Of a stretch of 64,000 nucleotides of DNA, positions 17,234 to 26,477 are shown piece by piece. The number at the start of each line of letters is the position of its first letter. The stretch's first letter is position 1. Where the stretch lies: contig CAWFTU010000007.1 in the NCBI GenBank assembly GCA_963818725.1, positions 310,001-374,000 of the forward strand, given 5' to 3'. The notes below the pieces were generated by a model. The model saw only the letters and a list, made by a program, of their open reading frames with translations. It had not been told where the DNA came from and searched no databases. Source of the DNA: DATFDN01 sp963818725 (GTDB taxonomy: Bacteria > Pseudomonadota > Alphaproteobacteria > Acetobacterales > Acetobacteraceae). Position numbers and translations under genes: made by a program.

Positions 17234-19390
17234 ATGACCCAGAGGAAAATCATGGAGACTAAATCTAGGCAGCGCGGGTCGGCGGCCACTCTGTTGGACC
17301 CGGCGATCCTGAAGCCGGCGATCGGCGCCTCGTTCCGCAAGCTGCATCCGCGCGTGATGCTCGGGAACCCGGTGATGTTCACGGTGGAGGTGGTGGCCGC
17401 CCTCACCACGCTGCTCCTGGTGCGCGACCTGATCCTCGGGGGAGCGTATCGGAGCTTCACCTTCCAGATCGTGCTTTGGCTCTGGATCACCGTGCTGTTC
17501 GCCAACTTCGCCGAGGCGGTTGCGGAAGGGCGTGGCAAGGCGCAGGCGGCGACGCTGCGCAAGGCGCGGACGGAAACCCACGCCAAACGGCTGTTGCCCG
17601 GCGCCGACGGCCGGTACGCGGCCTCTGGCCTGTTCGAGATGGTGGTCGCGCCCGACCTGAAGCAGGGCGACCTCGTCCTGGTCGAGGCTGGCGACCTGAT
17701 CCCGAGCGACGGCGAGGTGGTGGAGGGCATCGCCTCGGTGGACGAGTCGGCGATCACCGGCGAGTCCGCCCCGGTGATCCGCGAGAGCGGAGGAGACCGC
17801 TCGGCAGTCACGGGCGGCACCCGCGTGCTGTCGGACTGGATCAAGGTCCGCATCACCGCGGCTCAAGGCTCCACCTTCCTGGACCGGATGATCGCGCTGG
17901 TTGAGGGCGCCCAGCGCCAGAAGACGCCAAACGAGATAGCGCTGAACATCCTGCTGGCCGGCATGACGCTCATCTTCGTCTTTGCCGTCGTCACCATTCC
18001 GAGTTTCGCCACCTATGCCGGCGGCGCGATCTCGGTCGTGGTGCTGGTCGCACTGTTCGTCACCCTCATCCCCACCACAATCGGCGCCCTGCTTTCCGCG
18101 ATCGGCATCGCTGGCATGGACCGGCTGGTCCGCTTCAACGTGCTGGCGATGTCCGGCCGTGCCGTCGAGGCTGCCGGGGATGTGGACACGCTGCTGCTGG
18201 ACAAGACCGGCACGATCACGCTCGGCAACCGCCAAGCCGCCGAGTTCATGCCGCTCGCCGGCGTCAGTCCCAGGGAACTGGCCGACGCGGCCCAGCTTGC
18301 ATCGCTCTCGGATGAGACGCCGGAGGGACGCTCCATCGTGGTGCTGGCCAAGGAGAAGTACGGAATCCGTGGCCGAGAGATGGCGTCGCTGGACGCGCGC
18401 TTCATTCCCTTTACCGCCCAGACGCGGATCAGCGGGGTCGATATCGAGGGCTCCTCGATCCGGAAAGGGGCAGTCGACTCGGTTCTCGCGTGGGCCAAGG
18501 CGGCGCAGGACGCGGCCCTCAACGAGGGGCGGGGGAACGTCGCGGCCATGACACGGCCGTCCGTGTCTGAGGCGGCGATCCGCGAGCTGACGGCGAAGTC
18601 GGACGAGATCGCCAAAGCCGGCGGGACGCCACTGGCCGTGGCGCGGGACGGCCGGCTGCTCGGGGTGATCTATCTCAAGGATATCGTCAAAGGTGGTATC
18701 CGCGAGCGCTTCGCCGAGCTGCGGCGGATGGGCATCCGCACCGTCATGATCACCGGCGATAACCCGCTGACCGCGGCGGCCATCGCCGCCGAGGCCGGGG
18801 TGGACGACTTCCTGGCCCAGGCGACCCCCGAGGCCAAGCTCAAGCTGATCCGCGACGAGCAGGCTCAAGGCAAGCTGGTCGCGATGTGCGGCGATGGCAC
18901 GAACGACGCGCCGGCGCTGGCCCAGGCGGATGTGGGGGTGGCGATGAACACCGGCACCATGGCGGCCCGCGAGGCCGGCAACATGGTGGACTTGGACAGC
19001 GACCCGACCAAGCTGATCGAGATCGTCGAGATCGGCAAGCAGTTGCTGATCACACGGGGCGCCTTGACCACCTTCTCCATCGCCAACGACGTGGCCAAGT
19101 ATTTCGCGATTATCCCGGCGATATTCATTGCTTTCTACCCGCAGTTGCAAGCGCTCAACGTCATGCGGCTGACCACCCCACAGAGCGCGATCCTGTCGGC
19201 GATCATCTTCAACGCGCTGATCATCGTGGCCCTGATTCCGCTCGCGCTGCGCGGCGTCCAGTTCCGGCCTATCGGTGCCGCGGCCATCCTGCGCCGCAAC
19301 CTGATGATCTATGGCGTGGGCGGCCTCATCGTGCCGTTCGTCGGCATCAAGATCATCGATGTCCTTATCACCGCAATCGGTTTGGCCTGA
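17234..19390 (+). CDS. kdpB: Potassium-transporting P-type ATPase subunit KdpB
   Basis: 718 residues, the ATP-hydrolysing subunit of the high-affinity K+ pump. Motifs: SAITGESAPVIRES (A domain TGES, near residue 174), the phosphorylated Asp in LLDKTGTITLGNR (near 327), AEFMPLAGV and GIRKG-type nucleotide-domain segments, then TVMITGDNPLTAAAIAAEAG and MCGDGTNDAPALAQADVGVA. The start ATG at 17234, four bases after the kdpA stop, was chosen; an in-frame ATG six codons on (MetGluThr) is also possible. It lies in the kdpFABC operon. Confidence 0.96.
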   Translation: MTQRKIMETKSRQRGSAATLLDPAILKPAIGASFRKLHPRVMLGNPVMFTVEVVAALTTLLLVRDLILGGAYRSFTFQIVLWLWITVLFANFAEAVAEGRGKAQAATLRKARTETHAKRLLPGADGRYAASGLFEMVVAPDLKQGDLVLVEAGDLIPSDGEVVEGIASVDESAITGESAPVIRESGGDRSAVTGGTRVLSDWIKVRITAAQGSTFLDRMIALVEGAQRQKTPNEIALNILLAGMTLIFVFAVVTIPSFATYAGGAISVVVLVALFVTLIPTTIGALLSAIGIAGMDRLVRFNVLAMSGRAVEAAGDVDTLLLDKTGTITLGNRQAAEFMPLAGVSPRELADAAQLASLSDETPEGRSIVVLAKEKYGIRGREMASLDARFIPFTAQTRISGVDIEGSSIRKGAVDSVLAWAKAAQDAALNEGRGNVAAMTRPSVSEAAIRELTAKSDEIAKAGGTPLAVARDGRLLGVIYLKDIVKGGIRERFAELRRMGIRTVMITGDNPLTAAAIAAEAGVDDFLAQATPEAKLKLIRDEQAQGKLVAMCGDGTNDAPALAQADVGVAMNTGTMAAREAGNMVDLDSDPTKLIEIVEIGKQLLITRGALTTFSIANDVAKYFAIIPAIFIAFYPQLQALNVMRLTTPQSAILSAIIFNALIIVALIPLALRGVQFRPIGAAAILRRNLMIYGVGGLIVPFVGIKIIDVLITAIGLA

Positions 19391-19404
19391 GGAGGCCCGC
19401 CGTC

Positions 19405-20007
19405 ATGAAACACATCCGCCCCGCGATCGTGATGATTATCGCCATGACAATCATCACCGGTCTGGTTTATCCGCTCGCGATGACGGGGATCGCTCAGGTG
19501 GCGTTCCCGTATCAGGCAAACGGCAGCCTCATCAAGAAGGACGGCAAGGCGATTGGCTCGGCCCAGATCGGCCAGGACTTCACGTCCGACAGGTACTTCC
19601 ATGGGCGACCTTCGGCCACGACAGAACCCGATCCGAAAGACCCGAGCAAGACGGTTCCGATTCCCTATGCCGCTGACAACTCCTCCGGGTCCAACTTGGG
19701 TCCGACTTCAAAAGCTCTGGTGGACCGCGTGAAGGCGGACGCGGCGAAGCTCGCGGCCCAGAACCCTGGCGCGCCGATCCCAGCCGACCTTGTCACCACC
19801 TCCGCAAGCGGTCTGGACCCTGACATCACGCCCGCCGGGGCCTTGTTCCAAGTGCCCCGCGTGGCCAAGGCGCGAGGTCTGCCCGAAGAACGCGTGCGGC
19901 AACTGGTGGCGGATCACACCGATGGCCGAGTTCTCGGCATCATCGGCGAGCCGCACGTCAACGTACTCCGGCTCAACCTGGCACTCGATGCCCAGGGGGG
20001 GCACTGA
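19405..20007 (+). CDS. kdpC: Potassium-transporting ATPase subunit KdpC
   Basis: 200 residues. One N-terminal transmembrane helix (PAIVMIIAMTIITGLVYPLA), then the soluble KdpC domain with IGQDFTSDRYFHGRPSAT, the S-G-S-N-L-G-P-T-S motif, S-A-S-G-L-D-P-D-I-T-P and the terminal VNVLRLNLALD strand. KdpC assembles with KdpB and assists ATP binding. A good GAGGAGG-like ribosome site precedes the ATG at 19405, 14 bp after kdpB. Confidence 0.95.
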   Translation: MKHIRPAIVMIIAMTIITGLVYPLAMTGIAQVAFPYQANGSLIKKDGKAIGSAQIGQDFTSDRYFHGRPSATTEPDPKDPSKTVPIPYAADNSSGSNLGPTSKALVDRVKADAAKLAAQNPGAPIPADLVTTSASGLDPDITPAGALFQVPRVAKARGLPEERVRQLVADHTDGRVLGIIGEPHVNVLRLNLALDAQGGH

Positions 20008-20102
20008 ACCGAGACCTGCTAATGGAACCGGTTGCCGCCGCTGGTTGCACGGGCGGGCGCTCCGTCTTCCTAGTGCGGCCCGGAGGCGCATACGGTCAGG
20101 CC

Positions 20103-20837
20103 ATGCCGCGCGATCCAGAGATTTTGGTCGCCGATGACGATCCGGGGTTCCGGGCCTATATTCGGCGCGAACTCGTCGCGATTGGCTACACCGTGGGCAC
20201 CGTCGAAAGCGCGCAAGCCGTGATGGCTCGGGTAGGGCAAGGCCCGCCGGCTGCTCTGGTATTTGGGATCAATCTGTCGGGCGGTGCCGGTTTGGCCCTG
20301 ATCCGGGCAGTTCGGGGGCTCTCGGCCGTTCCTGTCCTCGCGCCGCTCGAGAGCGATCGGGGGCCGACACTCGGCGAGGCCCTGGACAGCGGCGCTGACG
20401 ACTGCCTGGTCAAGCCCTTTTCTCTAGGAGACCTGACGGCCCGCCTGCGGCAGGTGCTACGCCAAGGCCCTGATGCACGAGATCCACGGCCGGTCCGAAC
20501 CACCGGAGATCTGGACATAGATCTCGTCCATAGGCGCATGCGCCGAGGCGGTTCCGAGGTAAAGCTGTCCGGGCGGCAATGGCAGGTGCTGCGCGTGTTG
20601 CTGGATGGAGACGGAGCGATCGTTCCGACCCAGGACATCGTACGCCGGATTGGGGGGCCGCAATGCCGACACGGCCGGGAGTATCTGCGCGGCGTGATCC
20701 ATGATCTGCGGCAAAGCATCGAGGCCGATCCGGGCGCGCCGGACCAGATCCTCACCGAGCATCGAATGGGCCATCGCTTCCGCGCGCGAGCACCCCGACG
20801 CCCGTGTCAAGGTCAGCCGTCGAGGCGGGGGCGATGA
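20103..20837 (+). CDS. OmpR-type response regulator with degenerate receiver domain
   Basis: 244 residues, a receiver plus a winged-helix output domain (GREYLRGVIHDLRQSIEADP and L-T-E-H-R-M-G-H-R-F at the end). The acidic pocket VADDDPG is present and the Lys is kept in CLVKPFS. The strand that should carry the phosphorylated Asp, however, reads ALVFGINLSGGAGLAL, with Gly where LLDINLP has Asp, and the switch Thr/Ser position is APLES. It is therefore predicted not to accept phosphate in the normal way. The stop overlaps the kdpD start (ATGA), so it is co-translated with KdpD, in addition to the true KdpE downstream. Confidence 0.85.
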   Translation: MPRDPEILVADDDPGFRAYIRRELVAIGYTVGTVESAQAVMARVGQGPPAALVFGINLSGGAGLALIRAVRGLSAVPVLAPLESDRGPTLGEALDSGADDCLVKPFSLGDLTARLRQVLRQGPDARDPRPVRTTGDLDIDLVHRRMRRGGSEVKLSGRQWQVLRVLLDGDGAIVPTQDIVRRIGGPQCRHGREYLRGVIHDLRQSIEADPGAPDQILTEHRMGHRFRARAPRRPCQGQPSRRGR

Positions 20838-23545
20838 TGGAGGAGCGCATCGACGACAGCCGACGCCCCTCTCCAGACGCCCTGCTGCAGGCGACCCGAG
20901 GACAGGGGCGCCTGAAGATCTTCCTGGGCGCGGCACCCGGCGTGGGCAAGACATTCGAGATGTTGGCGACCGCTCAGGCCAAGCGCCGCGAGGGCGTTGA
21001 CGTCGTGGTCGGCGTTGTCGAGACACATGGCCGACGCGAGACCGAGGCGCTGCTAGAGAACTTGGAGGTCATTCCGCGGCGCCATGTGGAGTACAGGGGC
21101 CGGGTTCTCGACGAGATGGATATCGACGCCGTTCTGGCCCGGCACCCGCAACTCGTCCTCGTGGACGAGTTGGCGCATACCAACGTCCCTGGCAGCCGTC
21201 ATCCCAAGCGGCACCTAGACGTAGAGGAGCTGCTCGCTGCGGGTATTGACGTCTACACCACCCTCAACATCCAGCACGTCGAAAGCTTGACCGATGTCGT
21301 CGCCAAGATCACCCGGATCCGGGTGCGCGAGACGGTTCCGGATTCCATCCTCGACCGGGCGGACGACATCGAGGTGATCGATCTCACGCCTCAGGACCTG
21401 ATCCAGCGGCTCAAGGAGGGCAAGGTCTACGTTCCGCATCAGGCGGAGCGAGCCATCAAGCACTATTTCTCGCCGGGCAATCTGACCGCCCTGCGCGAAC
21501 TCGCCTTGCGGCGGACGGCGCAGCGCGTGGACGAACAGATGGTCACCTACATGCGCAGCCATGCCATTCCCGGTCCCTGGCCGGCCGGCGAGCGTGTTCT
21601 GGTGTGCGTCAACCAGGATTCGAGCTGCCCGGCCGTGGTCCGGCACGCGCGCCGCATGGCCGACACGATGCGGGCCCATTGGGCGGCGATTCACGTCGAG
21701 ACTCCACGGACCGCGCGGCTCAGCGAAGCCGAGCGGGACAGGATCGCCGAGGCACTCCGTCTGGCGCAGCGTCTCGGGGCCGAAGTGGCCACGATCCCGG
21801 GGCACGATGTGGTTGACGCTGTCCTCGATTATGCACAAACAAACAATTTCACGCACATCATTATCGCCAAGTCGCGCCGTCCGCGCTGGGCCGAACGCGC
21901 CTTTGGCTCTGTCACGCAACGCCTGATCCGACGGGCAGGCGATGTGAATGTCCATGTCATCGCCGAGCAGGCCCAAACGCCAGATGGCAAGCAGGGCTCC
22001 CGAATCAGACAAGACCGGGCCTACCGCGATGGAGCGAGCATGCCAGCCTACGCGGCGAGCCTGCTCTGCGTGGCAGTGGCCCTCGGGATCGGCGTGGTGC
22101 TGCGCGACTTTCTCGCCGTCTCGAACATTTCCTTGGTCTTTCTGACGGCCGTACTCGTCAGCGCGATCTGGTATGGCTTGTGGCCGTCGCTGTTCGCCTG
22201 CCTGCTCAGCGTGCTCGCCTATAATTTCTTCTTCCTGCCTCCGCTCTACACGTTCACCATCGCGGATCCCGAAAACGTCGTCGCGCTATTCTTCTTCGCG
22301 GTGGTCGCACTGATCGCCAGCAATCTCACCGCCCGAATGCGCGACCAGGCCATCGCAGTGCGGCAGCGCGCCAAAACAACGGAAGAACTGTACCTCTTCA
22401 GCCGCAAGCTCGCCGGTGCCGTGACGTTGGATGACGTGCTGTGGGCAACCGCGCATCAGATTGCCCTGATGTTGAAAGTGCGGGTCGTGCTGTTGCTGCC
22501 TGAAGGAGCAAGCATAGCCGTGCGAGCTGGCTTCCCGCCGGACGACCTGTTGGACGAAGCGGACCTCGCCGCGGCGAAGTGGTGCTGGGAGACGAACCGA
22601 GCCGCAGGGCGCGGGTCCGACACCCTTCCAGGCGCCAAGCGCTTGTTCCTGCCGATGCAAACCGGCCGTGGCTCCGTTGGCGTGATCGGGATCGACCGCG
22701 ACGGGCCTGGCCTATTGCTGACGCCGGACCAGCACCGGCTGCTGAATGCGCTGGCGGATCAGGCCGCACTGGCAATCGAGCGGGTGAGCCTCGTCGAGGA
22801 CTTGGACCGCACACGGCTTACAGCCGAGACCGATCGTCTGCGAACGGCGCTGCTGACCTCGATCTCTCACGATCTGCGGACGCCACTGGCCTCGATTGTC
22901 GGCTCGGCAAGCAGCCTGGCCACAGCCGGTCAGGTGCTGGACCCCGAAACCAAGTTCGACCTGCTCCGCACAATCCAGGAGGAAGCGGAGCGGCTGAACC
23001 GCTTCATTGGCAACCTCCTGGACATGACCCGGCTGGAGTCCGGCGCACTCAAGCCCCGGGCCAGCCCGACAGACTTGTCGGACGCGATCGGCGCGGCATT
23101 GCAGCGCGCAGGTAAAATCCTTGCAGGCCATCGGGTGGAACTGCACCTAGCCTCGGATCTACCAATGCTGAACCTGGATGCAGTGCTGTTCGAGCATGTT
23201 CTGTTCAACCTCTTGGACAATGCCGCCAAGTACTCTTCGCCTGGATCACTCATCTGCATAGAGGCTGCTCAGGAGGATGGGGCGATCCGACTGCGGGTTT
23301 TCGACGAGGGCGAAGGCATTCCGGCAGAGGACTCTGAGCGAATTTTCGACAAGTTCTACCGCGTGAGCGCGGTGGATCGCCGTCGGGCTGGAACTGGCCT
23401 TGGCCTCGCGATCTGCCGGGGTTTCATCGAGGCGATGGGCGGGACGATTACCGCTGCGAACCGGGCGGACCGGTCCGGAGCAGTGTTCACCATCGCGCTG
23501 CCCGTGCCGGCTGAGGCCCCCACTGCCCAGGAGATTTCGGCATGA
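20834..23545 (+). CDS. kdpD: Sensor histidine kinase KdpD
   Basis: 903 residues. The N-terminal KdpD sensor domain has a Walker A, FLGAAPGVGKTFEML (about 40), and LVLVDELAHTNVPGSRHPKR. A USP-like domain follows (VLVCVNQDSS; HIIIAKSRRPRWAERAFGS), then four membrane segments around residues 405-500, a GAF-like region, the H box SISHDLRTPLASIVGSASSL (His phosphorylated), and the N and G boxes ending GTGLGLAICRGFIEAMGG. It senses K+ limitation and turgor and controls kdp expression. The start ATG at 20834 was chosen because it overlaps the preceding stop and has a G-rich ribosome site; 20804 is the longer alternative. Confidence 0.95.
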   Translation: MMEERIDDSRRPSPDALLQATRGQGRLKIFLGAAPGVGKTFEMLATAQAKRREGVDVVVGVVETHGRRETEALLENLEVIPRRHVEYRGRVLDEMDIDAVLARHPQLVLVDELAHTNVPGSRHPKRHLDVEELLAAGIDVYTTLNIQHVESLTDVVAKITRIRVRETVPDSILDRADDIEVIDLTPQDLIQRLKEGKVYVPHQAERAIKHYFSPGNLTALRELALRRTAQRVDEQMVTYMRSHAIPGPWPAGERVLVCVNQDSSCPAVVRHARRMADTMRAHWAAIHVETPRTARLSEAERDRIAEALRLAQRLGAEVATIPGHDVVDAVLDYAQTNNFTHIIIAKSRRPRWAERAFGSVTQRLIRRAGDVNVHVIAEQAQTPDGKQGSRIRQDRAYRDGASMPAYAASLLCVAVALGIGVVLRDFLAVSNISLVFLTAVLVSAIWYGLWPSLFACLLSVLAYNFFFLPPLYTFTIADPENVVALFFFAVVALIASNLTARMRDQAIAVRQRAKTTEELYLFSRKLAGAVTLDDVLWATAHQIALMLKVRVVLLLPEGASIAVRAGFPPDDLLDEADLAAAKWCWETNRAAGRGSDTLPGAKRLFLPMQTGRGSVGVIGIDRDGPGLLLTPDQHRLLNALADQAALAIERVSLVEDLDRTRLTAETDRLRTALLTSISHDLRTPLASIVGSASSLATAGQVLDPETKFDLLRTIQEEAERLNRFIGNLLDMTRLESGALKPRASPTDLSDAIGAALQRAGKILAGHRVELHLASDLPMLNLDAVLFEHVLFNLLDNAAKYSSPGSLICIEAAQEDGAIRLRVFDEGEGIPAEDSERIFDKFYRVSAVDRRRAGTGLGLAICRGFIEAMGGTITAANRADRSGAVFTIALPVPAEAPTAQEISA

Positions 23546-24240
23546 GTTCCGGCGCAGGACCGGTTCGGGTGCTCGTCGTGGATGACGAGCCGGCGATCAC
23601 CCGCTTTCTCCGAGCGGGTCTGACGAGCCAGGGCTATGTGATCTCCGAGGCGGCAGAGGGGCGAGCCGCGCTCGATATTGTCCGCCGCAATGCCACGGAC
23701 CTGGTGGTTTTGGATCTGGGACTGCCGGACATCGACGGGCTGGAGATCATCAGGCGCGTGCGTGCCTCCGGTTCAGCCGTGCCGATCATCGTCCTGTCAA
23801 GCCGGAGCGACGAGAGGGGCAAGGTCGAGGCGCTGGACCTTGGCGCCGACGACTACGTCACCAAACCATTCGGTATCGATGAGCTGCTGGCACGCATCCG
23901 TGCCGCGCAGCGCCACCGCCTGCAGGAACAAGGAGAGCGGCCGGTCTTCCGCGCCGGCGACCTAAGCCGTCGACCTGGTGCGCCGGATCGTGACCGCGCG
24001 GGGCGAGGAGGTGAAGCTTTCCCCCGGGAGTATGAGCTGCTGCGGGTATTGGTCGCGCATGCTGGAAAAGTTCTTACCCACAAGTTTATCTTGCGGGAGG
24101 TCTGGGGTGCCGAGACCGACATCCAGTACCTGCGGATCTATATCCGCGCTCTACGCCAGAAGGTCGAGGAGGATCCAGAGAGGCCGAAACACATCCTGAC
24201 CGAGACCGGGGTGGGATACCGGCTGAGAGCAAGCGACTAA
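23542..24240 (+). CDS. kdpE: Response regulator KdpE (with a compensated internal frameshift)
   Basis: 232 residues. The receiver domain is complete: VVDDEP, Asp in LVVLDLGLPDIDG, LSSRSDE and YVTKPFG. The winged-helix C-terminus, EYELLRVLVAHAGKVL to LTETGVGYRLR, is normal. Between them, 23968-24028 reads SRRPGAPDRDRAGRGGEAF, whereas the next frame reads VDLVRRIVTARGEEVKLSP, the expected linker and first winged-helix strands. One extra base near 23967 and one missing base in a C-run near 24025 would explain this. The start overlaps the kdpD stop (ATGA). The protein is open but about 20 residues of the DNA-binding domain are scrambled. Confidence 0.9.
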   Translation: MSSGAGPVRVLVVDDEPAITRFLRAGLTSQGYVISEAAEGRAALDIVRRNATDLVVLDLGLPDIDGLEIIRRVRASGSAVPIIVLSSRSDERGKVEALDLGADDYVTKPFGIDELLARIRAAQRHRLQEQGERPVFRAGDLSRRPGAPDRDRAGRGGEAFPREYELLRVLVAHAGKVLTHKFILREVWGAETDIQYLRIYIRALRQKVEEDPERPKHILTETGVGYRLRASD

Positions 24241-24333
24241 TGATGGCTGGGCACGAACACGCGTCCACGGCCATTGGAACGGATGGACTCATGCCGATGT
24301 TTCAGTCCGATCGATCTGGAGCACACGAAATCT

Positions 24334-24783
24334 ATGGACATCTCTGACTTGATCGAACCGCAGCATGTCATGCTTGACGTGCGCGTGAGGGACAAGGCGC
24401 ACCTGCTCCAGGAACTCGGCCGCAGGGCGGCGCCGTTTGCGGGTATCGATGCCAACGCAATTGCTACCGCCCTGTCGGAACGTCAGCAGCTCGGCTCTAC
24501 CGGGCTGGGGAAAGGATTTGCGCTGCCGCATGCCCGGATCAGGGGGGTGAGAAGTCTCTTTGGCACATTCCTTCGCCTGAACCGCCCGATCGAGTTTCAG
24601 TCGATTGATGAGAAACCCGTGGATCTCGTATTTCTGTTGCTGATTCCTGCTGAGGCTCGAAACGAGCACGTCGCCGCCCTTGCGGCAATCTCACGGCGGT
24701 TTCGTGACGAAAACACCGCCGCGCGACTTCGCAAGGCGGAGAGCGCCGAGGCGGCCTACCAGCTCCTGACGAATGGCAATTGA
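24334..24783 (+). CDS. ptsN: PTS IIA-like nitrogen regulatory protein PtsN
   Basis: 149 residues from the ATG at 24334 (MDISDLIEPQHVMLDVRVRD). The family His is in GKGFALPHARI (about residue 67), the phosphorylation site of EIIA-Ntr proteins. FLLLIPAEARNEHVAALAAI and a terminal helical segment follow as expected. In other bacteria unphosphorylated EIIA-Ntr binds KdpD and modulates kdp transcription, so its place directly after kdpE fits a potassium-control cluster. The longer reading from 24274 has no ribosome site. It overlaps the next gene by 11 bases. Confidence 0.9.
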   Translation: MDISDLIEPQHVMLDVRVRDKAHLLQELGRRAAPFAGIDANAIATALSERQQLGSTGLGKGFALPHARIRGVRSLFGTFLRLNRPIEFQSIDEKPVDLVFLLLIPAEARNEHVAALAAISRRFRDENTAARLRKAESAEAAYQLLTNGN

Positions 24784-25627
24784 AGCGGGAGTGCATGAAG
24801 TGGCCGCTCCGCTATTCGCCGCCGGGCAAACCCGACGGACGCGCCCGGCCGCTCCGGCGGTGACGATAGCGTTCGTGGTGCTAGGCGTGACCCATGTGCG
24901 CGCTGCCGACCCGAACGCGTTGTGGGAGATCGTGCATGGCCAGTGCGTCCCTGACCAGCAGCAGCACGATGATCCGGCTCCCTGCGCCACGGTCGCTTTG
25001 CAGCATGGCGTGGAGCGGGGCTACGCTGTGCTCAAGGACCGGGCCGGCGCGACGCAGTTCCTGCTGATCCCGACCGCCCGTGTCAGCGGCATCGAGAGCC
25101 CTGAACTCCTTGCTCCAGATGCGCCGAATTACTTCGCCGCAGCCTGGCAGGCTCGCACCTATGTGGACAGTCGGGCACACCGCACGCTCCCGCGCGGGAG
25201 TGTAAGCCTGGCAGTCAACTCGATGTTTGCACGCTCGCAGAACCAATTGCACATCCACATCGACTGCATCCGCGCCGATGTGCGCGACATGTTGCGCGAG
25301 CACGCAGACCAAATCGGCGAGCACTGGGCGCCGCTTGACGTACCGCTGGCCGGGCGACGCTATAGGGCGATGCGGGTGCTGGGCGAAGAGCTTGGGCAGG
25401 CGGACCCGTTCAAGCTGCTGGCCGACGGGATCCCGAGTGCCAAGGAGGACATGGGGCGGCAAACTCTCGTTGTGACCGGCGCCACTTTTGCCGGTGGGAT
25501 TCCTGGCTTCATCATCCTGGATAGCGGCGCCGACCTCGCCGCGGGCGACCGGGGCTTTGGCGAGGCCCTGCAGGATCACGCCTGCGCCCTGGCGGACAGG
25601 GGCTCACCGGAGGGCTCGTCCCGGTGA
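24773..25627 (+). CDS. cdh: CDP-diacylglycerol diphosphatase
   Basis: 284 residues with an N-terminal hydrophobic or signal-anchor segment (PAVTIAFVVLGVTHVRAADP). The mature part opens ALWEIVHGQCVPDQQ and contains QFLLIPTARVSGIESPELL, NYFAAAWQAR and the His-rich QLHIHIDCI motif (about residue 160), all typical of Cdh, the periplasmic-side enzyme that cleaves CDP-diacylglycerol to phosphatidate and CMP. It overlaps the ptsN end, so it is probably the last gene of the kdp/ptsN transcript. A proline-poor C-terminus ends before a non-coding 140-bp gap. Confidence 0.88.
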   Translation: MAIEAGVHEVAAPLFAAGQTRRTRPAAPAVTIAFVVLGVTHVRAADPNALWEIVHGQCVPDQQQHDDPAPCATVALQHGVERGYAVLKDRAGATQFLLIPTARVSGIESPELLAPDAPNYFAAAWQARTYVDSRAHRTLPRGSVSLAVNSMFARSQNQLHIHIDCIRADVRDMLREHADQIGEHWAPLDVPLAGRRYRAMRVLGEELGQADPFKLLADGIPSAKEDMGRQTLVVTGATFAGGIPGFIILDSGADLAAGDRGFGEALQDHACALADRGSPEGSSR

Positions 25628-25769
25628 TTTCTCCGCGTTATTTCCGGCCGCGGACTGGCCGGCCAATCGACTATTTATTGAATGAAGGAGAGCGTCGCTT
25701 CCTAGATTGCCGGATCAGCAGGACCGTCAGCGTCGACATCCTTCTATCTCCCTCCCGCACGTCTCCCAT

Positions 25770-26415
25770 TTATCGGGCCGTTCGATGCCGGGGCGTTCGG
25801 CCACTGCCGGTAGCCCGCGTGTGTCCATCCGCCGCCTTGGGTGGCTCTGGCATCGAGTGACTCGTCCGTCCTTCTGCCCGGTGCGGGCTTCCGTCATCGG
25901 GTGCGCCAACCGGGCGTGTCTGCCGCGAGGGCGCCGCCGATTGGTCAGGCGGCGTGACATTTCCCTGGTCGCCGGCGCCGAACCAGACATTGGCGTCGTG
26001 GCTGGCAGGGTCGCCCGCGTCGAAATACTTGTCTTGCCACGTGTCGTCACGATCGAGCCCGGAAAAGGCTTGCGTCCCCTGCTGCTGGATGACGTAACGG
26101 AAGCGGTAGTGATCGTAGATGTCCATCACGTGCACCGCGTAGGCCTTAGCCAGTGCCTCGTGGCCGCGCACGATCAACAGGTTCTCGTCGTTGTTGTAGG
26201 AGGCGCGATATCCGAGATTGTGGCTGCCGGTGACCACGACGCAGTCATCCGACATTGGGTCGATCACGACAATCTTGTCGTGGATAATGGCATGTGCCTC
26301 CGGTCCCGCCTTGAGCAATTCGTGCTGCCAAAAGGCGAACTGGTCGCTGATCGCGCTGGCGGGCACTACTTCGACAAGGTTTGTGCCGGCGCGATGGATC
26401 AGAAGCGTGTTATCT
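25770..26415 (-). pseudogene. Phospholipase D-like protein, C-terminal fragment
   Basis: The readable part starts at the IS-side junction near 26415 (DNTLLIHRAGTNLVEVVPAS) and runs to 25770. It contains one HKD motif, H-D-K-I-V-V-I-D, with the following SHNLGYRASYNNDENLLIV, the second-half signature of the PLD superfamily (the first HKD half is missing). A Pro/Arg-rich tail ends the protein. The 5' half has been removed by the adjacent IS remnant and IS481 element. The ATG at 26366 makes an open frame of 198 residues, but one HKD motif alone is not expected to be active unless it dimerises. Confidence 0.75.
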
Positions 26416-26477
26416 CAGCTATCCCCTCATTCTTGACTGCCTTGGCGGGGAAGTGGCGGGCTTCGTCTCAGAGAAAC

